DNA from: Chara braunii
Taxonomy: Eukaryota > Streptophyta > Charophyceae > Charales > Characeae
Direction: 5' to 3'
Assembly (NCBI GenBank): GCA_003427395.1
Contig: BFEA01000666.1
Location: 529,553-583,981, forward strand
Length of the DNA stretch: 54,429 nucleotides
Positions 33,094 through 44,640 of the stretch are shown in pieces. Within the stretch, counting starts at the first letter, position 1; every line of letters begins with the position of its first letter. Made by a program: the position numbers and the translations under genes. The notes beneath the pieces were generated by a model. It did not search any database, was not told the DNA's origin, and was given only the letters and a program-made list of their open reading frames with translations.

Positions 33094-33097
<4 letters not shown>

Positions 33098-33137
<40 letters not shown>

Positions 33138-33159
33138 TGTGTGTGAGAGAGACAGAGAG

Positions 33160-33236
<77 letters not shown>

Positions 33237-33240
33237 GAGA
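33098..33240. repeat. (GT)n-(GA)n compound microsatellite
   Basis: GT repeats to about 33145, then GA repeats, directly after the element A LTR. Confidence 0.97.
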
Positions 33241-33279
33241 GAAGCCTAGTTATTTTATCTGCAGCCTTCTCACTCTTAT

Positions 33280-33984
33280 GGTTCCGGCACTCGATGGTAT
33301 TGCTAGGGGAGGAGGCCTACTCTAAAATTAGGAGAGATGCGGCCAGGTACTTGTGGAGACCCAGGGCGCAGGAGGGAGGGTATATGTCTGAAGTGGCATG
33401 GGAAGTGGTAGCCCTTCCGAAATCAAAAGGGGGGTTGGGCATACTGGATCCTAAGCAACACAACCTGGCACTATTAAAGCACCAGTACCTACCGGTTGGG
33501 GCGGCCGTTAACGTGGAAGCCGAATCGGCCTCAAGCTGCCCCTCCAGTCCAAATTCATTTGAGGGAGGGGGGTACGAAAAATGTGGTCGGTACTAACGAT
33601 ATTAATCAAGTAGATGGTCAAGGCCATGTTCGGCAATCCATCAAAGTCGTGCCGTGGATGAAGTTTGCCAAGTACATTATGGGAAATGAGTGGTCGTTGA
33701 GTAACCACGAAGACACCTGGACCTGCTGTCTCCTGCCCTCATTCGCAAACTGAAGACCAAAATCGAAATCGTGGAATTTCAAAGGGATATTATATCCGTA
33801 GCACAAGCTCTTTCCACACCTACTGAGAGATCCCAGGACCGAGAATGAAGTGGCCAATAAGCTCCTGTTCGAGAATCAGTCAATTCTTCAGCAAAATCAG
33901 GAGTCTTTCTCAGCGGGAGACGGACCTGGCCACTTCCGTGAAGCGTGGGCTGAAAAAGGGGTGCTACAGATAAGACATATCAAG
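33280..33984 (+). pseudogene. LINE reverse-transcriptase C-terminal fragment
   Basis: The frame from 33294 shows the LINE C-terminal pattern (YLWRPRAQEGGYMSEVAWEV, then LPKSKGGLGILDPKQHNLAL), close to the equivalent part of the LINE at the left edge (PKSRGGLGILDP). Later pieces are in shifted frames (PWMKFAKYIMGNEW). It is a degraded 5'-truncated LINE copy on the plus strand, interrupted on the right by mitochondrial sequence. Confidence 0.75.
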
Positions 33985-34110
33985 AAACTTTGAATGCTTT
34001 TGAATCTATGGTGTTAATTCTACTCTCTACTTGTAGTATGCTTTTCATGATCTCATCTTATGATTTGATTGCCATGTATTTAGCCATCGAACTTCAAAGT
34101 TTATGTTTTT
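33985..34110 (+). pseudogene. nad2: Nuclear mitochondrial insertion: nad2 fragment
   Basis: About 125 bp encode, in one frame, residues typical of NADH dehydrogenase subunit 2, a mitochondrion-encoded inner-membrane subunit of complex I. They include SMLFMISSYDLIAMYLAIEL followed by QSLCFY, the highly conserved nad2 signature of land plants and charophytes. The fragment is flanked by LINE-like sequence on both sides and has no start, stop or flanking mitochondrial genes. It is best read as a short NUMT captured during double-strand break repair or within a LINE insertion, not a gene. Confidence 0.85.
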
Positions 34111-35110
34111 ATGGGGACAAGGACCAAGGCTCGTGCATCTCGGGTGGAAGCTCTCAGAAGACAATTACCATACCAGGATTACACCACGTGGCTCATGCCT
34201 GCCTCATCGAAGCTATCCCATCAAGCTGGGCATACCTACTGAGAGAGGAAGGGGAACCGGCTGCCGGTTCATGGTACTCAGAGTCTGCGGACAGCACTCC
34301 AGGAAGGGTATGGAAGAGACTTGGTCCGGAACTGGTCCCTAAAGGGGATGAAAGTGGAAGAATGGAGTGTTTCCGTGACCCCTTCCTGCGAAGGCAAACT
34401 CAAGTACCTTTCTGAATCTGTAGTACCATCCGCTAAGGGTCTTGAGGAAGCTAAAGTATGGGAAGGTAGTGGGAAAAGGAACGCCTGGCTTCTGGGTACG
34501 GCGGAACAGTTCAGGGCCGACCCGAGCATCAGAGGTTGAGAAATCCCAAAGCAGAAAAATTTACAAAATGATTCGACACCTCTGTGTCTGTACAAGACGA
34601 AGGTGGGTGTCCGGACCCAGCAGGCAAAACTCCGGAAGAAGCCGGTGCCGTTGCCTGAAAAACGCTTCTGCAAATACAAGGGACCTCACGCTACTGTAGG
34701 CTCTGCCAAATTGGAGAGCATTATGGCAGATCCTGCTTACGGTGCCATCCCAGAGAGACGCCAGCCTAGTTCAGTGGCAACAATCCCCCTGATAATAGTC
34801 TCTACGGCCACCTAGATAGTGAACAGAGGCGTGCAAGCGCCGATTCGGACTGGCCATAGGAAGATGATTGGATCATACATGGGGTGCTGCCTAATGGCAT
34901 GAGGGAAATTCAATACAGAGTGGGTTGGAACTACGTGGCGTTGGTGTGCAGGGGAGGGATTATGCAAGAAATATGGAAAACCAGAAAATTTAATGCCAAG
35001 ATCTTTCGAGGAGAGTCTGTTTCCATACCACAACAACACGCGCAGATCAAGAATAAAATCAGTCTCCACTGTTATACCGCGTCAAACACGGGGACGCAGC
35101 CATTCGGGTA
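34111..35110 (+). pseudogene. Degraded LINE-like sequence
   Basis: Around 34870-35100 the frame contains GWNYVALVCRGGIMQEIWKT, which matches the LINE zf-RVT end at 38.6 kb on the minus strand (GWGYIAMVCRGIILQEIWRA). The part from 34111 to 34800 is in broken frames without clear motifs and may be the same LINE or unrelated filler. Confidence 0.6.
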
Positions 35111-35290
35111 GCATGCTTTATGTTCTAGAGAGTAAGCTTGGCAAACTTTAAGGTTTTATGAAGTGGGGATGGGCAGCCTTCTGGATGGTAGTGTCCAAAG
35201 CCAACACTCTCCCACACACGCGCGCTCACACCCACTCACACGCACACTCACACCCGTGTTGGCTGAAGACATTACTGATACCGACTGGGA

Positions 35291-35428
35291 GGATCCAGCT
35301 CACTATCTCAGTTGGTTGGCACCAGGAGTGCCACAAGGATCCAGCTCACTATCTCAGTGGGTTGGCACCAGGAGTGCCACAAGGATCCAGCTCACTATCT
35401 CAGTTGGTTGGCACCAGGAGTGCCACAG
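35291..35428 (+). repeat. Three 46-bp tandem repeats with tRNA-like A-box
   Basis: GGATCCAGCTCACTATCTCA begins at 35291, 35337 and 35383. Each unit contains TATCTCAGTTGGTTGGCACC, close to a tRNA D-arm/A-box. Confidence 0.9.
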
Positions 35429-35499
35429 GCGGCCGTGGGGATTGAACCCACGACCTCCTGAATGCCACTTGCGTGCCTAACCAATTGAGCTAGGACGCT
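35428..35499 (-). mobile_element. tRNA-related SINE head or tRNA pseudogene
   Basis: On the minus strand TAGCTCAATTGGTTAGG is an excellent RNA polymerase III A-box and GGTTCAATCCC a B-box, within a 72-nt tRNA-length segment. The T-arm GTGGG-TTCAATC-CCCAC pairs perfectly. The acceptor stem is imperfect and the D-stem has lost a base, so this is not a functional tRNA. It faces the 46-bp repeats, whose A-box lies on the plus strand, giving an inverted tRNA-like pair. Sequence to about 35580 may be the SINE leader. Confidence 0.6.
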
Positions 35500-35579
35500 G
35501 GATGGAGCCCAGATTCGTCCCCTGGCCGGTATCCTGCAGGCTCGAGGGACCGTAAAAACACGGCTCTGGTATGCTACGG

Positions 35580-37990
35580 GTTTCCCCGTATGCCTATAGG
35601 TAGGAGTAGTGGTAGGTAGGTAGTGTGAGGAAAAAAATGAGAGAAGAGTATAGTTTCTTTAAAAAAAAAAAAAAAAAAAAGAAATAAAAAAAAACTGAAA
35701 AACGAATAGCAAGCTACTGAGGGCTGTACCACCCCACACGACGCCAGGAAAAAGGGTATTTCAAGCTGTTCGCAGCCAGGAATGGCTGCGTATAGATGGA
35801 TGCGTTTTGCCCGGTGCCTGCGTATAGAACCTAGCTTTAGGGCCGCGTGGGGACGAGTGCACCGAGGCAGCCAACGTTGTCCAGCTGCATTCACAATGTG
35901 GGCCGTCGACGGCTGTTGTCGGATGCGTTGTCGTGCAGAGTCGTGCACAACTAGGCCTAAAAAATAGGTGTAAGTGGGTATAGGGCGTCGACCGGTTATC
36001 TGACCATTGTTACATTGGGAGATCGATGGAGGCGGGTTGACTGACTCCTTTTGGGAGATCGACGGAGGCAGACTGACTGAATCCTTTGCGAGCTTTTTTT
36101 TGTTGCGAAGCCCGAAAGATAGATGGTAGGTTTTTTCTTTGGGGGGTTTTGTATTGTTTTGTATTGTTTTGTATTGTTTTGTATGTTTTGTTTTGAACTG
36201 AATTGTGGCCATGTTTGTGGAAATGTGCATGAAAAAAAAAAACGAACAGCCGTGGGGTACTGTTTTTTCTTTTTTTTTGTAGCGTTGTCTTTCTTCAACG
36301 CCTGTATGCGGTCGTGTTTACAATCGTTTGCAGAACAGCAAACAAGAGAGGGTGACAGATAGAGAAATACCCCTCAAAAAATTTGGAACGATACAGAGAA
36401 GGGTAATTAGAAAATGGCCCCTGTGCACACAAGGATGACACGGGCCCCGGACAAGTTCCGGCCTACTGGCACTTCGAGCTTTCCTGGACGTATGTGTGCA
36501 AATATTTTGGCCAGATTCAGTCGAAAAGGTACGAATCATAGATCTACCGTAGGGAGCCCGAGAGATGGCAACACGTACAGAGGTCCAAAGGGTGCAAGGT
36601 GGGAAACCTCGTCGTGCCAACCCAGGCTTCGCACCAGGCAAGGTCCCACTTGCGCCCATTAGGAGATTTCGGCCGTTGATCTTTGCTATCTACGGTCAGT
36701 GTCTCCTATTTCGTGCAAGTGGGACCTAGCCCACGGTTATTATGAGCTTGTCTGACTGGCGAGCCTGATACTTGTGTGGCCCTTTGGTAGTGGTCCTTAC
36801 CACAGACTCATACATTACGAGGCCATGGCTTCGAACACAGAATGACCGACATACTGCAGGGGGGGGGAAACCCAAGCTACAACAATACATCAGATAAAAC
36901 AGACCTCTGCACAGGCTACGCAACACCATGCTGACCTACAGAGATTCACGCCAAACACGTACACGCCGTACAGAGCAACAACTGTGCTGAGTAAGGGGGA
37001 AGTGCCTAGAATAGGGCTCTCTAGAGAGACCTTCGCCAGTTGGCCATTAGACACTGCCCGGGGTAAATAGGAAAGTTTCAGAAGGCGCGAACCCCTGGAG
37101 AAGGGGGGGCACTGTCGGGTCTACTCACGGGACTGGTAGTCTACTCCCGAGGCACCCATGTGACAAGGTTAAAGCGACACAATCCCTCAACCAGGGTTGA
37201 AGGGGGGTTCCCGATCAGCATCGGTGCCAACAACCCCTCTCTAGTCAGGCTACTCTAGTAAAAAGAGTGATGGTCCTCAACTGAGGTACGATAGAGAGGA
37301 GTGGCGGGGTGCCAGGGAAAAGCCAGAGGTGGAAGGGTTGGGCCGTGTGAGGAATCAAGGCCATCTCCAGCTCCTCCTCTCTCACAAACAAAAAAAACAA
37401 AAAAAACAAAACAAAACACCACTACCTTCTAGGCTGGAAGGCAAAGTCGTGAATATAGCCTATAGTACCTATACCGCATTCTTCAGAGGCCGGTGGAACC
37501 CATGCACCCCTGGACCAAACTGGCTAACGCGGCGCCGGCCAAAACAAAACAAAAAAAAGCTACACCCGTGCTTCAGCAAAAGCATCGCACACAGTTCTAC
37601 TCCACCTTGGCAAGAAGAGGCTTAGAGGTAGCCCTGGTTTAAAGTTTCCTCCCTGAAGTTCCAAGTCACCCTGTCTGGGCCTGTCATGAGCTTTGTGCAG
37701 TCTAACAGAATTAAAGAAGAATTTCCCCCCCTTCTTTTTTATTGCCTTCAGCGCCCACGCCATTGTCGGCGTTCACTGAATCCAGGAGTACGGTCCTTTA
37801 CCTTCTTTCTGGAACATTCACCGATAGAGATATTTTACAAACATGACAAATACAACCGACGACAGGGGCATTTCCCAAAGTAGTTTTCGTGTCAGAGGGG
37901 TATTCTGGTCTACCTTTTTAACTCCGCCATTGGGTAGGGGGGCAAGGTCCAGTAGGGGAAACGAGTTCCCTCAGTGCCTGAATGCAAACT
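35580..37990. other. Unassigned DNA with poly(A) and T-rich tracts
   Basis: Contains an A-run at 35661-35680, a TTTTGTATTG repeat at 36150-36185 and AAAAC-rich tracts near 37390 and 37545. Frames of 80-100 codons (for example 36414-36662) have no recognisable motif. I see no gene. Confidence 0.4.
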
Positions 37991-37992
37991 TC

Positions 37993-38830
37993 TTTTTTTT
38001 TTTTTTTTTTTTTTTTGGAGGAAACCTGAAATTTTNTTATTAAGTTGAACAGAGGCCGGGCAACCTCACAATCCGCCCGGAACAAAATACTGGGGCCATT
38101 ACCCAGCTTCGGCTAGGCTGGAAACCGGGTCCAGCATCCCAAAATTCTAACCCATTCTTCTGTCAACTGTCTATCGTTCCTCCAAAAAGTACCTTGAAGC
38201 TCAGAAAAAAGCAATGTAAACCAAGAAAAATATCAGGATCTACTAATGAAATCTATGAAACGCAGAATACCAAGCAAATCTAATCCTTTTCCAAAACCTC
38301 AATTTAACGAGGAGAGTAGGGCGGCGCAGACCAACTTCCCACAAGCCCAGTGGTTCCCTGCCTAAGGCGGCTTCAACCACTGAGCGAACGAAAGCTTCTT
38401 GTCTGCTAAAACAGATACCATTCTTCTCTCCTTCGCCCATGTACACTCAAACCAATTAAGGCATTTTCTCTTGCTTCTGTGGCAGCCTTGCCAGTCAACC
38501 AGTATTGCCCTCCTGATATTCCCTTTTATTCTGTGTTGCTGCTCCTGGAGCACCACCTTTGTGTTCCTGAAGTCCTGCGTATTCCTAGCTCGCCAAATCT
38601 CCTGTAAAATGATCCCCCTGCAGACCATGGCAATGTAGCCCCATCCTTTTTCATATCCTTCATCCTGCTGGGGCAAGATCCCATAAAGGATCCAAGCATC
38701 AGACCAGTCCCAGGAAGAAGAGATTTCTTTCTTCCATAATTTCACCCACCACATCCAAACTTCATCAGCAAATGGGCAACAGAGCCACAAATGAGCATTA
38801 TTTTCTCACCCCCAGTGGCACCTTGCTGCA
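37993..38830 (-). mobile_element. LINE 3' end with poly(A) tail
   Basis: On the minus strand a frame (38830-38362) carries the zf-RVT-type end of a LINE ORF2: LWLCCPFADEVWMWWVKLWK, then IAMVCRGIILQEIWRARNTQ. A 3' UTR follows, then poly(A), seen as poly(T) at 37993-38016. The UTR (GAAGCTGGGTAATGGCCCC) is related to plus-strand sequence at 54175-54285. The rest of ORF2 is missing, as expected for 5' truncation. Confidence 0.82.
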
Positions 38831-38925
38831 AGTCAGATCAATGTCCAGTCCCCTCTGGTTCAGCCATACTGTTGTGGCCACTACCAGGAAAGACTGTAGC
38901 CGCGACCTTCTTTTAGAGTTCCTTC

Positions 38926-39038
38926 CGTTTCCGCAACTGCAGATTGCGAAGCTCTCGTAAACTGGTCGCCGGTCCGCCGCCACGTTTCCGCAACTGCAGA
39001 TTGCGAAGCTCTCGTAAACTGGTCGCCGGTCCGCCGCC
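38926..39038 (+). repeat. Two-copy 57-bp tandem repeat
   Basis: GTTTCCGCAACTGCAGATTG through GGTCCGCCGCCA occurs twice in direct succession. Confidence 0.93.
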
Positions 39039-39237
39039 AACCTGGCTGCGCCCCCACGCCCGAGCGTGGTATCAGTAAACTACTAGCAGTGTATCTACCT
39101 GTGTTCTACCAGAAGATTCATGCTCATGTTGCACATTTGGTCAGTAGTGGAGCAAGGCCCTCGATCTCCACAGCTCTCGGGCCAAAGGTAAGTGCATTTT
39201 TTTTCGAAAAGTCAATACGTTACTTGGGCGTAATAAA

Positions 39238-39244
39238 CAGCAGA

Positions 39245-39327
<83 letters not shown>

Positions 39328-39376
39328 CATATATAAAATAAAAAAAAAAAAAAAAAAAAAAAAACAGCAGAATGCT
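39238..39376 (+). mobile_element. GA microsatellite plus poly(A) flanked by a target-site-like duplication
   Basis: AACAGCAGAATGCT precedes (GA)n (39250-39322) and recurs directly after an A-rich tail (39339-39363). A direct repeat of about 14 bp bounding a 3' poly(A) is the signature of LINE-driven retrotransposition, here of a mostly microsatellite RNA. Confidence 0.7.
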
Positions 39377-40841
39377 ACGATACTGTATTTCTGGGAAGAT
39401 GCAGTAGAAGAGGAAAAAAACAAAAGCGGAAACGACCCAGACCAAAATCGCCAGTATCGCCCGCCCCCCGTTTGCAACGGGAGAAAACTCTATCCCTCAA
39501 AAGGGAAACAACGGACGGCGCCCTGTACTAAATTGCAAGGAGCTTGACAAGATAAACTGCCCTACGGCCGGTCTTAGGGACGACTGCTACCGGCCTCTAT
39601 TTTCCGCTGTCGGAGACCACAAACGAACCCGTCCTAGCGAAGCTGTACTGCACGACCTTACCAAAAATAGAAAGATTCTGAAATGAAACGACGAAAATGG
39701 AACCCACACAAGCGCAGCCTCGTGGCTGCGAACATGTGAGGAACCACTTCCCGAACCCGTGCCATCTTTCGTACCCCTTCTCTTGCTTGTATCATACCAA
39801 CCCCAGAAAAACCCCGTTTCGATTTCTTGTTTTCGGATGCCGCATTTTTCATTTTTCTGAAAGCTTTTTCGACTTCAAGGATCTGTTTTTCCTTTTTGCA
39901 AGTCAGGAAATACATGGGAATTTACCTGCGCCTTAGCGAGCGCACTGGGAATTGGGCTCGGCAGTTGGAAACTCCGGGATAAGCGGGACTTCGACGTGTC
40001 CTTTTCGAGTGTGTGAATGTTCTTGGCCGCATCGGGGAAAACTCTCGGAATTTTGCGTGAATACGAATAGGCGTAGGATTTTCTTTTCCCGCATCGTTTT
40101 TTCGCGCGCGGATATGGTGATTTCAATTTTGAATTAGGAGAGAAGCAAGCCGTAACTGTTTCAGTGCCTTTTTCTTTCTTTTTGTTGACGGCNNNNNNNN
40201 NNNNNNNNNNNNNNNNNNNNNNNNNNNNNNNNNNNNNNNNNNNNNNNNNNNNNNNNNNNNNNNNNNNNNNNNNNNNNNNNNNNNNNNNNNNNNNNNNNNN
40301 NNNNNNNNNNNNNNNNNNNNNNNNNNNNNNNNNNNNNNNNNNNNNNNNNNNNNNNNNNNNNNNNNNNNNNNNNNNNNNNNNNNNNNNNNNNNNNNNNNNN
40401 NNNNNNNNNNNNNNNNNNNNNNNNNNNNNNNNNNNNNNNNNNNNNNNNNNNNNNNNNNNNNNNNNNNNNNNNNNNNNNNNNNNNNNNNNNNNNNNNNNNN
40501 NNNNNNNNNNNNNNNNNNNNNNNNNNNNNNNNNNNNNNNNNNNNNNNNNNNNNNNNNNNNNNNNNNNNNNNNNNNNNNNNNNNNNNNNNNNNNNNNNNNN
40601 NNNNNNNNNNNNNNNNNNNNNNNNNNNNNNNNNNNNNNNNNNNNNNNNNNNNNNNNNNNNNNNNNNNNNNNNNNNNNNNNNNNNNNNNNNNNNNNNNNNN
40701 NNNNNNNNNNNNNNNNNNNNNNNNNNNNNNNNNNNNNNNNNNNNNNNNNNNNNNNNNNNNNNNNNNNNNNNNNNNNNNNNNNNNNNNNNNNNNNNNNNNN
40801 NNNNNNNNNNNNNNNNNNNNNNNNNNNNNNNNNNNNNGCAA

Positions 40842-40849
40842 CTATAAAA
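40842..40849 (+). promoter_or_regulatory. TATA box of the element B 5' LTR
   Basis: CTATAAAA, followed by CCCGCAAGCGCG; identical in the 3' LTR at 52165. Confidence 0.7.
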
Positions 40850-41630
40850 CCCGCAAGCGCGTCCGCAAATCTCTCTTACGTTCTCGACTCTCAAGCCAGC
40901 TTCCGGGAAGCAGTGGCTAGGCAGAGTGCTTGAAGCGAGTCGGAAAGTCCTATCGGGCTGACGATAGACTCGCCGGTTGCGCGCTGGATCGCCACGACGG
41001 ACTGTGGGATCTGGGTGAACCGTGTCGAGTTTACGACAGCGAGGTGACGATCGCAGTGGTGGGAATTAGCACGCGACGGCCGGGATCGTTGGTGCGGGTA
41101 TGAGGATCGATGATCGGAGTTGAGTTGATTGGCCCAGGGCTATATTGGGATTAACGGCGAATGCGCCTTTGTTGCGGATTGTTATCTTTGGCGTGAGTGT
41201 ACGGCAGCAACGCCGAACTTTTCTCTTTCGGGACCTTGTCATCTTCTATTTTGATTTTCTTTCCCTCTCTCTCTCTCTCTCTGTCTTTCTTTCTCTTCCT
41301 CTTTTTTAATGATTTTGCATGCATGGAGACGTGTGACTTTCTTTTATTAGACGGTTGTCGTCGAGATTTTGTCCAAGAATGCAAGAGTGTTTAGATCTGT
41401 AACTCTGAGTGCACTGCGCATGCCATCTGCCTTATGTTGCCCGGCATCAGTAGCCGACCCACGAGGCGGCCTCGAGAAACAAGGCGCCAGGAATCAACAT
41501 CGCGCTGGCTAACTAAAGTTGAGCCGCGATCGGTCCCGTCAGTTGCATGCATGATTAAATTGACGAGTGTTTTTCCCCCTTCTTTGGTAGAAAAGGATTG
41601 ATTGAGGATTATTTCCTCTTCGTGATTGAT

Positions 41631-42026
41631 ATGTGAACTGACAAGTACCCTCCGATCGGGCGTCAGCCTCCCGTACCTCCTGTACCCACACGACCTTTTC
41701 CCTACAACGAGGAAAGGATACGTGTATGCGAGTGGGACATACGAGAAGCTGTCGCACAGATCGGCGGACGATACTACTTCCCCCCGGCAAACCGTTGTTC
41801 GGGGTTCGTAGAGGCTGGGTTTGTTATTATCGACACACACTTCCCACCCTACTCAATATTGTTCCCCTTTAACGAACTAATCGTTATCCCGTGGACGGCA
41901 GTAGCGCCCCATTGGCCTCGGACCATGTGCACAGAGTGCCAGCGTTTCGATCACTACGAAGCGAAGGGCTTCCACTACCAAATACAGAGTGAGGACGAGC
42001 ACAAGGAGAGAGCCATGCGTCTGTGA
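41631..42026 (+). pseudogene. LTR-encoded ORF, 5' LTR copy, nonsense at codon 2
   Basis: Homologous to 53138-53614 in the 3' LTR. Here ATG is followed at once by TGA (Trp2 to stop), then the frame is open to a TGA at 42024-42026 and contains the conserved TECQRFDHYEAKGFHY segment. The rest of the gene is preserved, so the nonsense change is recent relative to insertion. Confidence 0.7.
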
Positions 42027-42387
42027 CCCTCCTCATCAGACTTAGAACTGGCCAACGAACGACGACGGGACTTGATACGAAAACGAGACACGCGAAGCGT
42101 GCCGAAGCCCTTCCGCTCTAAACGACGGGCCGTAGCATGGTGGGAACCCTGACAATACTTCCTGGATTGAATTTGGATTTTTCTCTCTTCGCGCCTTGTC
42201 CGCCCGCGCATTCCACGACGCACGAAAACAATCGACTTGCTTCATCGGACCAACACGGGGGATTTCAGTTCCATCTATGTCCCCACACTCAATTTCAAAA
42301 AATCCTTGGCACACCCCATCTTGCTGTTTTTCTGGGCCTCTTTTCGCAAATTAACACTCCGAACGAAAGACAATATAGGGCCCGAGG

Positions 42388-42401
42388 TTGGTATCGGAGC
42401 C
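42388..42401 (+). promoter_or_regulatory. Primer-binding site, initiator tRNA-Met type
   Basis: TTGGTATCGGAGCC differs by one base from the complement of the plant tRNA-iMet 3' end. It lies directly after the 5' LTR and primes minus-strand DNA synthesis. Confidence 0.75.
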
Positions 42402-42482
42402 GACACGTGTCGGTTCTGATGATAGTAAGTCGAACTGGCGAGAGGTAGGAGAGACCCTCAACTAGCTCATCGGGATCGCCCA

Positions 42483-44640
42483 GTGACCAGGTCTCAGTCT
42501 AGTGCGGCTGCACCCGCAGTACCAATGGTGGACGGTACTAGGGTGATCGTTAGCATCCCTGAACCCTTCCCCTTCTTCCCGAACCATACCCATCCCGAGG
42601 CATGGCTAGAAGCTGTCGAAGCTCAAAACTACAGCGCAACCGATCTTCTCCGCGTTCTGACATTGCTACTCCGCAACACGTCGCATGAGTGGTTTATAAA
42701 ATATACGTGGGTAAATTGGGTTACGTTCAAGCAAGCCTTTTTGGCTCGATTCGATACAGTTAGTGAAGATGCCGCCTCGTGCGTACTAAAAACTTGACCC
42801 CAAGGACCAAGGGAATTGTTGTCCGATTTCGTCGATCGGTTTCAAAACCACATTGGACAAATCCGGGCGGGATGAGAAATCCGCTCGAGATTTGTTCATC
42901 GAACACCTACGAAGTTCAACACCGAAAGGAAAATTACAGAAGAAGGTTCTGCCAAAAACGCACCAGTTATCGATTATCATCACTAAAGCATTGGAACTGG
43001 ATCTGACTGATACAAAAAAATATACAACGAAAAAAATTCCCGGAGTTAAATAATCATTCTATGGTAAAATTACAATGTAAATTTCAAATTTTCATTCCAT
43101 CTTAAAAAAATGTCATTCCAATTTTAAAATTTTTCATCTTACTTGCAAACTTTCATTCCAAGAACAGGGTATCCCTTCTTATTTGGACTGCATGCTAGAG
43201 ATGGAATGAAAGTCTGGATGAGTTTATGAAATATTTTAATTGGAATGTAATTCTAAGTAAGGATTTTCAGTCATAAATAAGTTAATCCAATCTAAATTAG
43301 AAGATATTTGTTGTAGTAGAATGACAATTTAATTAAAACATCTCATAAACTCGTCTAGACTTTCATTCCATCTTGAACAAATAGATGTAGTTAGAAGGGA
43401 AATATCATATTTAGACGGAAACTTATCAAATAAAATTGAAAATTTTAAAATTGGATGAACATTGGAATTATTATTTATAAATAGGAAGGATTTTTTTTTA
43501 ATATAATGTTTTTTCAACTTTTATTTCTCGTGGGAATTTTTCTGTTGTATCAGCCAGGGAGATGAAGACATTACAGATACAATACGTGATGTAACGACCA
43601 AAAGGCGATCATGGTTGCAGGCGGTCGAACGGCTTTATCCCCGCCCCGACCATGACCTTCCAGGTGGGATCGTTTTCAACATCCCGACTGCTTCTCCTCC
43701 CGCTCCCCCGGTGAATAAATTGATCGCAGCCGTAAGAACTGGAATCTCATCCGAACCCCCTTCGCCGGTCGTAACCAACCTACACCTGGCCCAGATGATC
43801 CACACGACCACTACCAAGCAGTCCGAATGGATGAGCAACTTGATCCAAATGTAGGCCGCTCATATGGAACGAATGGAACAGATAATGAGCCGACTCATTA
43901 AGCCTAACCCGGCACCTGCTTGGCCTGCCCCTGCTTCGTTTCCACTCTTACCTGCCCCGCCTGCTCCAGGGTTCGCGCCCCAGTTCCCTCATCTAACTAA
44001 TCCAGCAGGAAAGATCGAATGCTTTAACTGCAAACAGCCTGGGCATTTCGCTTGAGACTGCCCGCAGCTGAAACGAAATCGGCCTCCCCCTGCAGCAGCC
44101 TCTGTAGCCCTGAATCAAGGACGAGTGGCCACTTTGATGGATACAGCCCAGGAAGGAGAGCTCGTGGCATATGCCCCAGAGCAGCTTTCCCCCTCGACGA
44201 CAATACTGTCGACATCAGGAGCTTCTCCCTCTAACGTTGCGGACGCGGTCGATCCATTCGAATATCTTCATCTTGCAGGCATGGTCGGAGCAATCCGGTC
44301 GGCCCCTGATGTTCTCGAATGGGTGGATCGCGAATCCAATCCTGGTCCGCGGTTTCGAACAGGAGAGATCGACGTGCTAAAAGCACTCAAACAATTAGAC
44401 ATTCGCGTTCCGATCCCGGTGGGACATCTGCTCACCATATATGAAGTGGCGAACGATAAGTTTCTACAACATTACCAGAAAAATCAAAAGCGTTTCACCT
44501 ATCAACGTATACAACGAATGTTGAAGAAGAAAGAAGAAAGCGAGGAAGTTGCACCCCCTGAGCCTGACACGAAAGAACCGGAATCCGAAGCCGCACGTAT
44601 AGCAGCGATCTCTTTAGTAGAAAAAAATCACTTCGTATGA
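42483..44640 (+). pseudogene. Gag of element B, broken by frameshifts and a MITE
   Basis: The structural capsid gene. The N-terminal frame holds IPEPFPFFPNHTHPEAWLEA and FKQAFLARFDT, typical of Retrotrans_gag. It shifts register near 42785 and again near 42870 (LLSDFVDRFQNHIGQI, then ARDLFIEHLRSSTPKGKLQK). A MITE occupies 43025-43547. The frame then resumes, with TAG at 43852 and a CCHC zinc knuckle CFNCKQPGHFA*DC in which TGA (44053) replaces the residue before the last Asp-Cys. It ends at TGA 44638-44640. The first in-frame ATG is at about 42524; 42483 is GTG. Confidence 0.85.
43025..43547. mobile_element. MITE-like element inserted in gag, copy 2
   Basis: Same family as 17259-17777 but inverted. 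The right end TGGGAATTTTTCTGTTG is the inverse of the copy 1 start, and the left end CAACGAAAAAAATTCCC is a diverged terminal repeat. Flanking TA on both sides (43023-43024 and 43548-43549) may be a target duplication. It splits the gag frame, so it arrived after element B inserted or was carried by it. Confidence 0.85.

Larger units (their letters stand above)
39698..42389 (+). repeat. 5' LTR of element B
   Basis: Begins TGGAACCC and aligns with 51233-53850. It contains the assembly gap (40193-40837), where the 3' LTR shows about 447 bp, so the gap size is only an estimate. Compared with the 3' LTR it lacks about 220 bp (52604-52825 there) and carries a small extra segment near its 5' end (39706-39722). 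Confidence 0.9.

Noticed and set aside
33990-34415. Functional nad2 gene
   Set aside because: Only about 40 conserved codons without gene ends; the frame then runs into unrelated sequence.
35428-35499. Functional tRNA gene
   Set aside because: A- and B-boxes are good, but the acceptor stem mispairs and the D-stem is short; better as a SINE head or pseudogene.
36414-36662. 82-codon frame starting MAPVHTRMTRAPDK
   Set aside because: No homology recognised, and an overlapping minus frame of similar length exists.
39875-40894. Frames of 226-339 codons across the second gap
   Set aside because: Mostly Ns within the 5' LTR of element B.
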